A DNA stretch of 64,000 nt from Pseudomonadota bacterium (lineage in GTDB: Bacteria; Pseudomonadota; Gammaproteobacteria; Steroidobacterales; Steroidobacteraceae): contig JANYAE010000052.1 of assembly GCA_025355105.1 (NCBI GenBank), positions 124,001 through 188,000 of the forward strand, in the 5' to 3' direction. This document shows positions 43,931-53,591 of this stretch, one piece after another; position 1 is the first letter of the stretch; every line of letters begins with the position of its first letter. The notes under the pieces are model-generated. The model ran no database searches. It worked only from the letters and a program-made list of their open reading frames with translations, and was not told the DNA's origin. Both the position numbers and the translations under genes were made by a program.

Positions 43931-45958
43931 TCAGACCACGGCGCGGTCGCGCGCCGGCAGCGGAGGTGGCGGCGAGCCGAGTTCACGCGCGGCCTTGTGC
44001 CCCGCGTAGACGGCGTTCGCGATCGGCGCCGGCTGGCGGCAGTCGCCGATGCGCCGGATCGCTCCGTCGGTGTCGTCATCCTCGCCGACCAGTTCTCGGT
44101 ACAGCCCGTCGTCAGGCTCGCGCGACGTCACCAGTACCAGCGTGTCGGCTGCGCGCCGCTCGACGCGCCCGGAATACGCGCAGGCCAGCGACACCGCCAC
44201 GCCATCGAAGCCAGCGACGATCGTGCTGACGACGATCTCGACGCCGGCGCCGAGCATCTGCCGCTGCGTGCACTCCTGCTCGCCTGTGTAGTGGCTCCAG
44301 TCACCCGCCGTGCCGGCGGGCGTGACGTACGTGACGGTGGCGCCTGCCTGGGCGAGCAGCAGGCTGAGAACGGGGCCCATGTAATAGTGGTCGTCGTCGA
44401 ACAGCGTGACCCGGCCGACCGGGCGCGCCCCGCGCATGATGTCGTCCGGCGTGAGCACGGAAACCGCCTGCAGTTCGCGAATCGGCTGCCCGTGCGAGCG
44501 GCCGACGCCGTCACGCCGCCAGCGCGCCCCGGTGGCGACCAGAACGTGGTCCGCCGCGAACTCGCGGACGTCGTCGGCCGACAGGGCGCTCCCGAGGTAG
44601 ATCGCCACGTTCGGCATGCGCCGGATCTGGCCGAGCCGGTAGTCGCGGACCCGCGCCCACTCGGCGAGCCCCGGCAGCCGGCTCTCGAGCGTGACGCGCC
44701 CGCCGGTCTCGTGGGCTGCGTCGGCCAACGCGACCTGGAAGCCGCGCTTGCCGAGAATGTGGGCGGCTTCGAGGCCGGCGGGCCCGGCGCCGACCACGAG
44801 CACGCTGCTGCCGTCCCCCGGCGGCACCTTCTCCGGATGCCAGCCGCTGCGCCATTCCTCGCCCATGGTCGGATTCTGCGTGCAGCGCAGCGCCGCCGCC
44901 CGGTAGTTGTGCGCGTAGCAGATGTTGCAGCCGATGCACTCGCGGATGTCCTCGAGGCGGTCCTCGCGAATCTTGGTCGGCAGGAACGGGTCGGCGATCG
45001 ACGGGCGCGCCGCGCCGACGAAGTCGAGAATGCCGCTGCGGACCTGCCGCAGCATCAGGTCCGGCGACGTGAACCGTCCGACGCTGACGACCGGCTTGCC
45101 GGTCAGCGCCTTCACATAGGCCACCTTGCTTTCCAGCGAGCCCTCCGCGACAAAGCGCGACGTCGCCATCTCCTCGCCGTAGTAATCCGACACGACGACG
45201 TCCCAGAGGTCCGGAAGCTGAGCGAGCATGCCGATCACGTCGTGGGCCTCGTCGCCGCTCAGGTGCTCGTCACCGTGGCCGTCGGCGGAGAAGCGCACCG
45301 CGACCGCGCAACGATCGCCGACGGCGTCGCGCGTTTCTTCGATCAATTCGCGCATCAGGCGCGAGCGGTTCTCGAGCGACCCGCCATACTGGTCGCTGCG
45401 GTCGTTGAGCGTGCGCGACAGAAACTCGGAGACGAGGTAACCGTGGGTCGGGTAGACGTAAATGACGTCGAAGCCGGCCTGCCTGGCGCGCTTCGCGGCC
45501 GCCAGGTGCCAGCGACGAAACGCGCGAATGTCGCTGCGGTCCATGCGCTGCGACTGGATGGGATCTGTCCGGCCGAGCATCGAGCGCACCCCCAGCGTCG
45601 GCATGCGGCTGGCGAGGTTCGCGACGAAACTGCCGCCATGCCACAGCTCGACGCCCGCGAGCGCGCCATGCTCGTGCACCTGCTCGGCCATCGACGCTAG
45701 GTTGCGCACGTCGTCGTCGTCCCACAGCGAGGCGAACGGATGCGGCTGGTCATCCGAACTCGGGTGGATGGAGCAATACTCGGTGCACACGACGCCCCAG
45801 CCGCCTTCGGCCTTCATGCCACGCATTGCGGCGTGTGTCTTGGGCAGCGCGTGTCCCATGCCGGTGCAGTGCGGCACTTGATAAAAGCGGTTCTTCGCCG
45901 TCACCGGCCCGATTGGCACCGGTTCGAATAGCCGCTCGTAACGCGATTCGATTCTCAT
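43931..45958 (-). CDS. Trimethylamine/dimethylamine dehydrogenase-like iron-sulfur flavoprotein
   Basis: 675 aa. It has the full TMADH layout: an FMN TIM barrel, a [4Fe-4S] site and ADP/NAD-like Rossmann domains. NRFYQVPHC places Cys31 where TMADH has the Cys that forms 6-S-cysteinyl-FMN. GALAGVELWHGG, ARPSIADPFLPTKI, the cluster motif ECIGCNICYAHN with a fourth Cys in ALRC (about residues 338-357), CTQNPTMGEEWRSGWHPEK and VLVVGAGPAGLEAA follow. The TMADH substrate bowl (one Tyr, two Trp) keeps its Tyr in TEYCSIHP, but both Trp positions are lost, in the region around SDYYGEEM and in CYAHN. A different N-methylated amine is therefore likely. It diverges from an MttB homologue 104 nt away. Confidence 0.85.
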   Translation of the reverse strand: MRIESRYERLFEPVPIGPVTAKNRFYQVPHCTGMGHALPKTHAAMRGMKAEGGWGVVCTEYCSIHPSSDDQPHPFASLWDDDDVRNLASMAEQVHEHGALAGVELWHGGSFVANLASRMPTLGVRSMLGRTDPIQSQRMDRSDIRAFRRWHLAAAKRARQAGFDVIYVYPTHGYLVSEFLSRTLNDRSDQYGGSLENRSRLMRELIEETRDAVGDRCAVAVRFSADGHGDEHLSGDEAHDVIGMLAQLPDLWDVVVSDYYGEEMATSRFVAEGSLESKVAYVKALTGKPVVSVGRFTSPDLMLRQVRSGILDFVGAARPSIADPFLPTKIREDRLEDIRECIGCNICYAHNYRAAALRCTQNPTMGEEWRSGWHPEKVPPGDGSSVLVVGAGPAGLEAAHILGKRGFQVALADAAHETGGRVTLESRLPGLAEWARVRDYRLGQIRRMPNVAIYLGSALSADDVREFAADHVLVATGARWRRDGVGRSHGQPIRELQAVSVLTPDDIMRGARPVGRVTLFDDDHYYMGPVLSLLLAQAGATVTYVTPAGTAGDWSHYTGEQECTQRQMLGAGVEIVVSTIVAGFDGVAVSLACAYSGRVERRAADTLVLVTSREPDDGLYRELVGEDDDTDGAIRRIGDCRQPAPIANAVYAGHKAARELGSPPPPLPARDRAVV

Positions 45959-46062
45959 TGTCGTCCCTGTCCGGGGCGCTGCCGACGGTGCGGCGAACCC
46001 GGTATGCTGCCGCGGCACTTGAAGGATCGTACAACAAGCGGCAGAGCGGGGGGATTGCAGCA

Positions 46063-47577
46063 ATGGAGCGCGAGGCACGTGTGACGAGGAGGCCGCGCCG
46101 CGCGAGCGCGGAGCAGAAGCCGGCCGACGCCGGGCTGCATCACGGGCCGACGGCGCCCTACGAGCCGCTGCCCGCGGCGTTGGCGGAGCAGCTGGTCGAT
46201 GGCGCGCTCGCGCTGATGCGCGACTCCGGCGTCGGTTTCGAGACCGGATCTGAGGCGATCGGGGTGCTGCGCGGTGCCGGATGCGAGGTCGCGGCAGACG
46301 GCGTCGTGCGCTTCCCGCCCGAGATGGTGCGCGAGGCGCTGGCGTCGGCGGCCAAGAGCGTAAAACTCTGGGATCGTGCCGGCGAGCACTTCATCGAGCT
46401 CGATTGCCACCACACGTGGTTCATCCCGGGCATGACCTGCATCAAGGTGTTCGACCTGGAAAGCGGCGAGCCGCGCGAGAGCACCGCTGCGGACCTGGCG
46501 ACCGTGACGCGGGTCGCCGACGCGCTGCCGAACATCGACGCGGTCTGCATCGCCTGCAAGAACGTGCAGCGCTCCGATATCCACGGCGAGATCGAGGAGT
46601 TTGCGATCCTGGCCACGAACACCGGCAAGCCGCTCGAATACCTGTGCGAGCACGCGGCGTCGCTTGACGTCGTCATTGAGATGGCGGCGGCCATCCGCGG
46701 TGGCCGCGAGCAGCTGTTCGACAAGCCGTACTTCCTGCAGATCGTGACGCCGCTGCCGCTCAACTACCACAGCGCGCATAGCGACCAGATCATCGGCGCC
46801 GTGCGCGCCGGCGTTCCGCTCAGCGTCGGAACCCTTCCGATCGGCGGCGCGTCGACGCCGATCACCACCGCCGGCTCGATGGTCAACAGTCTCGCCACCG
46901 ACTTCGCTGCGATGGTGCTCGCCCAGCTCGTGCGCCGCGGTTCCTTTTGCGTCGGCAGCTCGGACGTGTGTTTCATGGAGCCGGCCACCGGCGGCATCGG
47001 CAACTTCGCCCAGACCTCGCTCGCGGACATGGTGATGTGCCAGGTGCGGCGGCGCTTGGACCTGCCGTCCTTCACCGGTGCGGCCGGCTATTCGAATGCG
47101 CGCCGTTTCGATCAGGACGCTGTGGCCGAGCTGACGACGAGCCTGATGCAGACTTTCTACAGCCGGCCGGCGACGCTCGACTACCTCGGATCCCTGGACC
47201 AGGGCCTGACGTACTCGCTGCACGCGCTGTTGCTCTGTGATGACCTCGCCGGCCTGCTGCGCACGCTATGGCAGGGCGTTCGGATCGACGCCGAGATGCT
47301 GGCGCTCGACCTCGCGCGCGAGGTTGGCCCACGCGGCAACTACCTGGCCCACCGCCACACGGTCAGCCATTGCCGCGAGCAGCTGTGGAACAGTCGCTAC
47401 TTCGGCGCCAGCATGCCTCTCAGCAGCGACGTGCGTCCCGACAAGGACCTCCGGCAGCGCGTCGACGCAGACCTGCGCCGCATGCTGTCGCAGCACGTGC
47501 CGGTGCCGTTGGCCGCCGACGTCGACGCGGCATTGCGCGAGATCCGCGACCGCTTCGAGGCCTCCTACGCCGGCTGA
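46063..47577 (+). CDS. MttB-superfamily methyltransferase without pyrrolysine
   Basis: 504 aa. MttB-family TIM barrel: DGALALMRDSGVGFETGSEAIGVLRGAGCEV, RFPPEMVREALASAAKSVKLWDR, HTWFIPGMTCIKVFDLESGEPR, PLEYLCEHAASLDVVIEMAAAIRGG and ATGGIGNFAQTSLADMVMCQVRRRLDLP. The frame has no in-frame amber codon, so it belongs to the non-Pyl group, whose characterised members demethylate quaternary amines such as glycine betaine, carnitine or proline betaine onto a corrinoid protein. No corrinoid protein, RamA-type activase or methyltransferase partner is in the window. The ATG at 46063 lies behind a G-rich patch. It diverges from the TMADH-like gene. Confidence 0.87.
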   Translation: MEREARVTRRPRRASAEQKPADAGLHHGPTAPYEPLPAALAEQLVDGALALMRDSGVGFETGSEAIGVLRGAGCEVAADGVVRFPPEMVREALASAAKSVKLWDRAGEHFIELDCHHTWFIPGMTCIKVFDLESGEPRESTAADLATVTRVADALPNIDAVCIACKNVQRSDIHGEIEEFAILATNTGKPLEYLCEHAASLDVVIEMAAAIRGGREQLFDKPYFLQIVTPLPLNYHSAHSDQIIGAVRAGVPLSVGTLPIGGASTPITTAGSMVNSLATDFAAMVLAQLVRRGSFCVGSSDVCFMEPATGGIGNFAQTSLADMVMCQVRRRLDLPSFTGAAGYSNARRFDQDAVAELTTSLMQTFYSRPATLDYLGSLDQGLTYSLHALLLCDDLAGLLRTLWQGVRIDAEMLALDLAREVGPRGNYLAHRHTVSHCREQLWNSRYFGASMPLSSDVRPDKDLRQRVDADLRRMLSQHVPVPLAADVDAALREIRDRFEASYAG

Positions 47578-47787
47578 GCCGCGGCGATCGGTGGGGCGGC
47601 GGCCCGAAGCAAACGGGCGGACCGCATGGCCGGCAATCCTTGCGGCGCGGCGGCGGCCCCGGAGCCGCGACTTGCACCTCCGTCGGCGGCTCCGTAGGGG
47701 TACGCGGCGTTGCCGTCGCTGCCGAACCCGTTTACGGCAACCGCCCTCAGGTGGAATTCGGGTGCCCGGAATCATCGTTTCACCTAC

Positions 47788-47814
47788 TCAAGCGGAGCCT
47801 TTGAGAGCCGTTAT
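47788..47814 (+). promoter_or_regulatory. FliA (sigma-28) type promoter for the MCP gene, in a 424-nt gap
   Basis: TCAAGCGG, 11 nt, GCCGTTAT. This fits the flagellar consensus (TCAAG/TAAAG, 11-nt core spacing, GCCGATAA) with one mismatch class in each box. It lies about 190 nt before the MCP start. The rest of 47578-48001 shows no ORF or RNA structure I recognise. Confidence 0.6.
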
Positions 47815-48001
47815 CAATCGCATGTAGAGCCGGAAACGGACCGCCTCCTTTTGCCAAGCGGGGCGAGATCGAACATCAAGCGGCTTCAGGCCGCAAGCGG
47901 CCGCGCCGCGATGCCAGCGCCCGAGCGGACCGGGCCGGTGCCTGGCGCCGCGCAGGCGGTGCTGGCTCGGGCAGCGGAACATGAAGAGCCGAGGTGAAGT
48001 G

Positions 48002-50287
48002 ATGCTGAAGAATCTCACAATCATGGGACGCCTGGGCGTCGGCTTCGGCCTGCTGCTCGCGCTCCTGGTCGCCTGCGCCGGCGTCGGCGTGATCGGCCTC
48101 AACATGCTGTATTCGACCGCGCATCACGCGGTCGCGAACGACGTGCAGATCGCCCAGCGTGCCGCCAAGATCAACTTGCTGGTGCTCAACGAGCGGCGAT
48201 TCGAGAAGGACGCCTTCATCAACCTCGCCGACGCCGAGAAGCTGGCGTCCTACAAGGCGAAGTGGGACACGGCGAAGGCCTCGCTCACCGACGAGCTCGC
48301 GGCGACGCGCGCGCTCGACTTGGCAGGGGACGACAAGAAGACGCTGGACCAGCTGGGTGACGGCCTCCGCTCCTACGTCGATGGCTTCGAGAAGACCGTT
48401 GAGCGCATCCGCTCGGGCGTGCTCCGAACGACGCAGGAGGCCAACGGCGAATTCGGCGCCTTCAAGGCGGCCGTGCACGGCATGGAGGACGCGAGCGAGA
48501 CGCTCAACAAGGCGGCGCTCGCCCGCGTCAGCACGGCGACCGATTCGCTTTCCGGAACGCGCTCGCGCTCGTCAATGCTGCAGATCGGCATCGCCCTGCT
48601 GTGCCTGCTGCTCGGCGTCGTGATGTGCATCGCCTCGACCCGGTCGATCACGATTCCGCTCGGCCGCGCGATCGAGGTCGCGCGCGCGGTAGCGGGCGGC
48701 AAACTCGACAACCCGATCGACGCGAGCGGCCACGATGAGACTGCGCAGGTACTCGCCGCGCTCAAGACCATGCAGGACGCATTGCTCGAGAACGAGCTCA
48801 ATGCGAAGGGGCAGATCGCCGCCATCAACAAGGCGCAGGCCGTTGCGGAGTACGACCTCGACGGCACCGTGCGCAGCGTCAACGACAACTTCCTGAAGCT
48901 GTTCGGCTACCGGCTCGAGGACGTCGTCGGCCAGCACGACAGCATTTTCGTCGATGCTGCCGCGCGCTCGGACGCCGGCTACCGCGGGCTGTGGGACAAG
49001 CTGCGCCGCGGTGAATTCGACGCCGGGCAGCACAGGCGCCTCGCCAAGGGCGGCAGCGAGGTGTACGTCCAGGCGACCTATAGTCCGATCATGGATCTCG
49101 GCGGCAAACCCTACAAGATCGTTGCCTACGCAGCCGACGTTACCGAACAGGTGCGAATGAAGGAGGCGCTCGACGCCGCCGTGCGGGAGACCCGCGACGT
49201 GGTGCAGGCCGCGATCGATGGCGCGCTGACGCGGCGCATCCAGGATGCCGGCAAGACCGGCCAGATTGAGGCGCTGTCGATCAGCGTCAACGCCTTGCTC
49301 GACAGCATGATGAAGCTGGTGGCGGAGATCAAAGTGGCTGCCGGCGAGGTTCAGAGCGGCGCCCATGAGATCTCGAAGGGCAACCTCAATCTCAGCCAGC
49401 GCACCGAGGAGGCGGCCTCGAGCCTCGAGGAGACGGCCTCGAGCATGGAGCAGATGACCAGCACCGTGAAGATGACGGCCGACAACGCCGGCCAGGCACG
49501 GCAGCTCGCGGTCGCCGCCCGCCAGCAGGCGGAGAAGGGCAGCGCGGTGGTCGGCTCGGCCGTCACGGCGATGAGCGAGATCAACCAGTCGAGCCGCAAG
49601 ATCGCCGCCATCATCGGCGTCATCGACGAAATCGCGTTCCAGACCAATCTGCTCGCGCTCAACGCCGCCGTCGAGGCCGCGCGGGCCGGCGAGCAGGGTC
49701 GCGGCTTCGCCGTCGTCGCGAGCGAGGTGCGTAACCTGGCCGGTCGCAGCGCGACCGCGGCCAAGGAGATCAAGGCGCTGATCATGGACAGCGTCAGCAA
49801 AGTCGAGGAGGGCAGCAAGCTCGTCGATCAATCCGGGAAGTCGCTTGACGACATCGGTGCCGCGGTCAAGCGCGTCACCAACGTCGTGGCGGAAATCGCC
49901 GAGGCCAGCCAGGAACAGGCGAGCGGTATCGAGCAGGTCAACAAGGCCGTGACGCAGATGGACGAGATGACGCAGCAGAACGCGGCGCTCGTTGAGGAAG
50001 CCTCGGCCGCCAGCGAAGCCATTCTGAACCAGGCCACGCACCTTGCCGAAGTCGTCGCGCGCTATGTGGTGGCAAGCGACGCAGCGACGGTGCCGGCGCG
50101 TCCGCTGGCTGGCGCCGCGGCTCGCGCCATCGCGGTCATGGGCCCGCCGCGGGCCGGGTTGACGATGCGGACCGCGCCGCTTCGCAAGCCGCCGGTCGCG
50201 GCCACCCCGCCAGCAGTGATCGCCGCCGCGCCGAAGGCCGGCAGGGTCGCGGCAGGTGGTGCCAACGACGAGTGGGACGAGTTCTAG
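48002..50287 (+). CDS. Methyl-accepting chemotaxis protein with HAMP and PAS domains and a CheR-binding tail
   Basis: 761 aa. TM1 at about 9-32, a periplasmic four-helix bundle to about 190, TM2 at 192-212, HAMP, and one PAS domain at about 280-385 ([30 protein letters not shown]). The cytoplasmic signalling hairpin has the conserved tip [44 protein letters not shown]. An Ala/Pro linker leads to the terminal pentapeptide EWDEF, which fits the x-W-x-x-F tether that recruits CheR/CheB. The PAS after HAMP suggests redox or small-ligand sensing, as in Aer-like or Tsr-PAS hybrids. GAGG 7 nt before ATG 48002 sets the start over the in-frame ATG at 47981. Confidence 0.93.
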   Translation: MLKNLTIMGRLGVGFGLLLALLVACAGVGVIGLNMLYSTAHHAVANDVQIAQRAAKINLLVLNERRFEKDAFINLADAEKLASYKAKWDTAKASLTDELAATRALDLAGDDKKTLDQLGDGLRSYVDGFEKTVERIRSGVLRTTQEANGEFGAFKAAVHGMEDASETLNKAALARVSTATDSLSGTRSRSSMLQIGIALLCLLLGVVMCIASTRSITIPLGRAIEVARAVAGGKLDNPIDASGHDETAQVLAALKTMQDALLENELNAKGQIAAINKAQAVAEYDLDGTVRSVNDNFLKLFGYRLEDVVGQHDSIFVDAAARSDAGYRGLWDKLRRGEFDAGQHRRLAKGGSEVYVQATYSPIMDLGGKPYKIVAYAADVTEQVRMKEALDAAVRETRDVVQAAIDGALTRRIQDAGKTGQIEALSISVNALLDSMMKLVAEIKVAAGEVQSGAHEISKGNLNLSQRTEEAASSLEETASSMEQMTSTVKMTADNAGQARQLAVAARQQAEKGSAVVGSAVTAMSEINQSSRKIAAIIGVIDEIAFQTNLLALNAAVEAARAGEQGRGFAVVASEVRNLAGRSATAAKEIKALIMDSVSKVEEGSKLVDQSGKSLDDIGAAVKRVTNVVAEIAEASQEQASGIEQVNKAVTQMDEMTQQNAALVEEASAASEAILNQATHLAEVVARYVVASDAATVPARPLAGAAARAIAVMGPPRAGLTMRTAPLRKPPVAATPPAVIAAAPKAGRVAAGGANDEWDEF

Positions 50288-50297
50288 GCCGCTGCGT

Positions 50298-50322
50298 CCG
50301 GCCGGACGTTCCTGCCGGCCGG
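50298..50322. terminator. Hairpin after the MCP gene
   Basis: CCGGCCGG, loop ACGTTCCTG, CCGGCCGG, starting 10 nt after the MCP stop. It is GC-rich without a long T-tract. It probably ends the MCP transcript. Confidence 0.45.
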
Positions 50323-50475
50323 GCGAGTTGCCGATACGCGACGTGGGTGGGGTCTGGGCCGTAGTGGTTGGCGACGATTCGCGCTCGGTGCCGCCAGCGT
50401 AGAAAGGCGAACGGCCCACCGTGCAAGTCGACCTGACAGGGCCTGGTCGAGCGGTCCGGCCGCGGGAGCATCGCC

Positions 50476-50865
50476 ATGAAGACCATCAACCGCATCGCCG
50501 TCGGCACGGCGCTTTTCCTCTCGGCCAGTCTGTTCGCGGCGGCGACGGCGGCGGCGCCCAGCCTGACCGACGTGACCGTCGAGGTGCCGCGCGTCGTCAA
50601 ACCGGACACGAGCCAGCCCGGTGCACCCTATGCCATGATCCTAAAAGGGCGCGTCAGCTACGCCGACCTCAACCTGTCGAAGGCCGCGGACGCCGCGACG
50701 CTCGAGCAGCGGATCACCGACAAGGCGCGCGCGATCTGCGAACGGATCGACAGGGACTACCCGGACTCGACGCCGAACACCGCTGAATGCGCGAAGCACG
50801 CTGCCGACCACGCGATGCTCCAGGCCAGGAAAGCGGTCGCTGCGGCGGCCAAGCGCGGCAAGTGA
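50476..50865 (+). CDS. UrcA-family small secreted protein
   Basis: 129 aa. The signal peptide is MKTINRIAVGTALFLSASLFAAATAAA. The mature part has the UrcA pattern: a beta strand with KGRVSYADLNLSKAADAATLEQRITDKARAICERI, then a Cys in TAECAKHAADHAM, leaving one probable disulfide. UrcA proteins are widespread in Alphaproteobacteria and Xanthomonas/Steroidobacter-like bacteria and have no known function. GGGAG precedes the ATG. It stands alone, between the MCP and the convergent PLP-barrel gene. Confidence 0.8.
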   Translation: MKTINRIAVGTALFLSASLFAAATAAAPSLTDVTVEVPRVVKPDTSQPGAPYAMILKGRVSYADLNLSKAADAATLEQRITDKARAICERIDRDYPDSTPNTAECAKHAADHAMLQARKAVAAAAKRGK

Positions 50866-50899
50866 CAGTGCCGCGGTCCATCTTCGCCGGCCGCGGCGG

Positions 50900-52189
50900 T
50901 CAGGCCGAGATCGGGAACGTCGGCCAGCGGTCGGTGATACGGCCGTCCTCATAGACGAGGAGGTCGCCGAACTGCAGCAGCACGGCCTCCGACTGCGTTG
51001 GCCGGAAGAAGACGTAGTCGTCGGCGTGCAGTTCGACAGACCTTGAGCCGTTCAGCATTTCCTGATTGCTCGAGCGGCCGAAGATCGGGTTGAACTCGAG
51101 CCCGGGCGGCGACTCCGGCTGCGCGAGCCAGTGTCCGCCGTGAATGAAGAACGCGCGCTCAGCGTTGGCGTCGAGGAACGTCATCACGCCACCGAGCGAC
51201 TCGAGACCCGGGATCTGCGTCCGGTCCTGCGCCTTGAGCACCGGCGTTGCGATGAACGCCGCCGGCACGTGATGGGAGAGGGTGCTAAGGTCGAAATCCA
51301 GCGGCTTGACGAAGGCCGAGCCGACGGCAACCTCGGAGGCGATGCGGTCGCGCGCGTGCAGCGCGTAGGTTGGGCTGCCGGCCGTGTTGAACGTCAGCGC
51401 CGCGGTGTCGGCACCCATCCGCTCGCGAACCACGGCGACCGATTCCGTGTAGCGGCGGACCACCGCGTCGTAGGCGCGTTCGGGGCTCGGCGACTTTGGA
51501 ACGTGCGGGTCGTAGCCCATCAAGCCGGAGAACGCGAGATTCGGCGACGCCTTGATCAGGTCCAGCGCCGCGGCAAGCTCGGTCGCGTCGGCGAAGCCGC
51601 CGCGATGCAGCCCGACGTCGATCTCCGCGCTGACGCGCAGCACGCGCCCGTGGGCCCTGGCGATCGCGTCGTACTGCCGGATGCGCTCGGCCGAATCGAC
51701 GAGCCACTGCGGGCCACGACCCGGCAGGTCGAGCGCCGCGAGCGCGCCGCAGACCGACCTGACCTCCGCCGCGCCCAGCGGCTTGCCCAGCAGCAGCTCG
51801 GCGTCCGGCCGCCAGCGCAGCGTCTCGAGCAGCATCGGGCCGTTGAAGACCATGAAGCGGTCGGATCCGACGCCGGTCGCCACTTCCTCGAGGAGCCGTC
51901 GGGCGGGCAGCGACTTGACGACGATGCGCGTCGCGAGCCTTGAACCTGCCAGCGTGCGGTTGAGCGCCGCGATATTGGCCCGCAGCCGCGCGCGATCGAC
52001 GACCAGCACCGGCCGAGCGATGCCGGCCGCGCGCAGTGCATCCGACAGCCGCAGGAAGTAGGCATCGTGCCGGCCGCCATGGTCGCGCTTGCGCAGCGCC
52101 GCGACGGCGGTGGCCGCGGCGATGGCCGCGGCGGCGAGAATCACGCGCCGCCGCGTCCAGCGGCGCGGCCGGGAATTGTCGTCAGCCAT
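50900..52189 (-). CDS. Alanine racemase / D-threonine aldolase-like PLP-barrel protein with N-terminal anchor
   Basis: 429 aa. After a basic region (RPRRWTRRR) comes VILAAAAIAAATAVAAL, a single membrane segment or Tat-like signal. The TIM-barrel domain begins PVLVVDRARLRANIAALNRTLAG, with the PLP Lys in RIVVKSLPARRLLEEV. LRVSAEIDVGLHRGGF, FSGLMGYDPHVPKS and LTFNTAGSPTYALH follow the fold-III pattern of D-threonine aldolase/DSD-like enzymes rather than Alr. I do not see the HxC zinc pair of D-serine dehydratases. A membrane-tethered or periplasmic PLP-barrel enzyme is unusual. Its start overlaps the FAD oxidase stop by 8 nt (ATGGCTGA). Confidence 0.75.
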   Translation of the reverse strand: MADDNSRPRRWTRRRVILAAAAIAAATAVAALRKRDHGGRHDAYFLRLSDALRAAGIARPVLVVDRARLRANIAALNRTLAGSRLATRIVVKSLPARRLLEEVATGVGSDRFMVFNGPMLLETLRWRPDAELLLGKPLGAAEVRSVCGALAALDLPGRGPQWLVDSAERIRQYDAIARAHGRVLRVSAEIDVGLHRGGFADATELAAALDLIKASPNLAFSGLMGYDPHVPKSPSPERAYDAVVRRYTESVAVVRERMGADTAALTFNTAGSPTYALHARDRIASEVAVGSAFVKPLDFDLSTLSHHVPAAFIATPVLKAQDRTQIPGLESLGGVMTFLDANAERAFFIHGGHWLAQPESPPGLEFNPIFGRSSNQEMLNGSRSVELHADDYVFFRPTQSEAVLLQFGDLLVYEDGRITDRWPTFPISA

Positions 52190-53591
52190 CGATGAAAAGC
52201 TCCCGCAAGTGCGCGTTGAGGAAACGCCCGTCCGGGTCCAGAGTCCGCCGCACCTCCATCGCGTCCTTCCACCGCGGGTACAGCGGTGCGAGGTCGCGCG
52301 CCTTGAGGGTGTGCAGCTTGCCCCAGTGCGGACGGCCGCCGTGTCGGCGCAGGACCGGCTCGACCGCGGCGAACAGCCGCCGGTAGTCGTCCTTGTAGTA
52401 CGCGTGCACCGCGAGCGAGCCCGATTCTCGCCCGTAAAACGGGGACAGCCAGGCGTCGTCCGGCGCGATCGTTCGGATCTCGATCGGGAAGAACACGTCG
52501 TTGTGGCCGCGCTCGATGACGTCCATGACCTCGCGCAGTGCCGCCATCTGCTGTTCGCGCGGCAGGTGGAATTCCATCTCGTTGAAGCGGACCGGCCGCT
52601 CGTTCGACAGGAGCTTCCAGCTGTCGTCAACCGACTCCTCGGCGGGCAGGTCGGCCATCAGCGCGTGGGTAATGCGTCGCCGCAACCCCGGCAGCGGACC
52701 GAGGAAATCCCGCAGCCGCTTGAAGCTGAGCAACGTGTCGGTGTCCTGGTCCGGTCCGCGCGGTCGGATTGGCGCGTCGGTCTGGTCGGTCACGATCACG
52801 GCCGCGAGGCCGGAGAACGGAAAGGCGAAGAACTCCACTTTGTCGTGGCCCTTCGAGAGCGCCGCCCACTCGGCTGCGACCCGCTCGAGCGGCTCGACAT
52901 AGACGCGCTTGTGAACGCGCGTCAGCGCTCGGTTCTGCAGCGTGACCTGCGTGATGATGCCGAACGCGCCGAGGCCGACCCGCGCCGCCGCAAACACCTC
53001 GGCGTTGCGTTCCGGACTGCACTCGAGCACCTCGCCCTGGGACGTGACGAGGCGGAACGCTTTGACACTGCCGTGAATCGCTTGGTAGCCGACGCCGGTG
53101 CCGTGCGTACCGGTGCCGATCGCCCCGCCTAGCGACTGCTTGTTTATGTCGGGCAGGCTCAGCATTTCTTGGCCGATGCCGACCAACGCCGGCCCGAGGT
53201 CGCCAAGGCGCGTGCCGGCCCAGACACTAGCCTGATGGGTTGCGGCGTCGTGACCGGCGAGTCCATGCAGGCCGTCGAGCGAGAGCAGCGTACCGGAGGT
53301 CGGCACCAGCGACGTGAAGGAGTGCCCGGCGCCGACCGGCCGGATCGGCGCTGGCGTGGCCCGCGCGAGCTCGGCGAGCGCCGCTTCGGAGTCGGGCGCG
53401 GCGCGGACGGCGGGGTAGCTGCTGGCGATGCCCGACCAGTTGCGCCACAGCACACGGCCTTCGGCGTCGGTGACCGGCGGCGACGCGGGTTCGCGATCGA
53501 GCCACCACTGCCGGCCGAGCCCGCCGCCCACGACTGCGGCGCCGGCGGCCCCGACGCCAAGCCCGATCGCCGCCCGTCGCGACAGGGTCAT
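52182..53591 (-). CDS. Exported FAD-dependent oxidase of the VAO/aldonolactone oxidase family
   Basis: 469 aa. The N-terminus MTLSRRAAIGLGVGAAGAAVVGGG is a twin-arginine-type signal. The FAD-binding domain includes PIRPVGAGHSFTSLVPTSG, whose His is the site of covalent FAD in aldonolactone oxidases, and LPDINKQSLGGAIGTGTHGTG. The C-terminal half has HWGKLHTLKARDLAPLYPRW and LDPDGRFLNAHLRELF, the D-arabinono-1,4-lactone / L-gulonolactone oxidase signature. It oxidises a sugar lactone or polyol, passing electrons to oxygen or to the cytochrome encoded just upstream. It overlaps that gene by 4 nt (ATGA) and the PLP-barrel gene by 8 nt. Confidence 0.86.
   Translation of the reverse strand: MTLSRRAAIGLGVGAAGAAVVGGGLGRQWWLDREPASPPVTDAEGRVLWRNWSGIASSYPAVRAAPDSEAALAELARATPAPIRPVGAGHSFTSLVPTSGTLLSLDGLHGLAGHDAATHQASVWAGTRLGDLGPALVGIGQEMLSLPDINKQSLGGAIGTGTHGTGVGYQAIHGSVKAFRLVTSQGEVLECSPERNAEVFAAARVGLGAFGIITQVTLQNRALTRVHKRVYVEPLERVAAEWAALSKGHDKVEFFAFPFSGLAAVIVTDQTDAPIRPRGPDQDTDTLLSFKRLRDFLGPLPGLRRRITHALMADLPAEESVDDSWKLLSNERPVRFNEMEFHLPREQQMAALREVMDVIERGHNDVFFPIEIRTIAPDDAWLSPFYGRESGSLAVHAYYKDDYRRLFAAVEPVLRRHGGRPHWGKLHTLKARDLAPLYPRWKDAMEVRRTLDPDGRFLNAHLRELFIDG

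Noticed and set aside
46063-47577. Possible pyrrolysine-containing trimethylamine methyltransferase
   Set aside because: The frame has no in-frame amber codon over its full length, and no pylBCD-like genes or pyrrolysine tRNA are in the window.
47578-48001. Riboswitch or small RNA in the gap before the chemoreceptor
   Set aside because: I compared it by eye with the cyclic-di-GMP and other common riboswitch cores and found no match; only the FliA-like promoter is supported.
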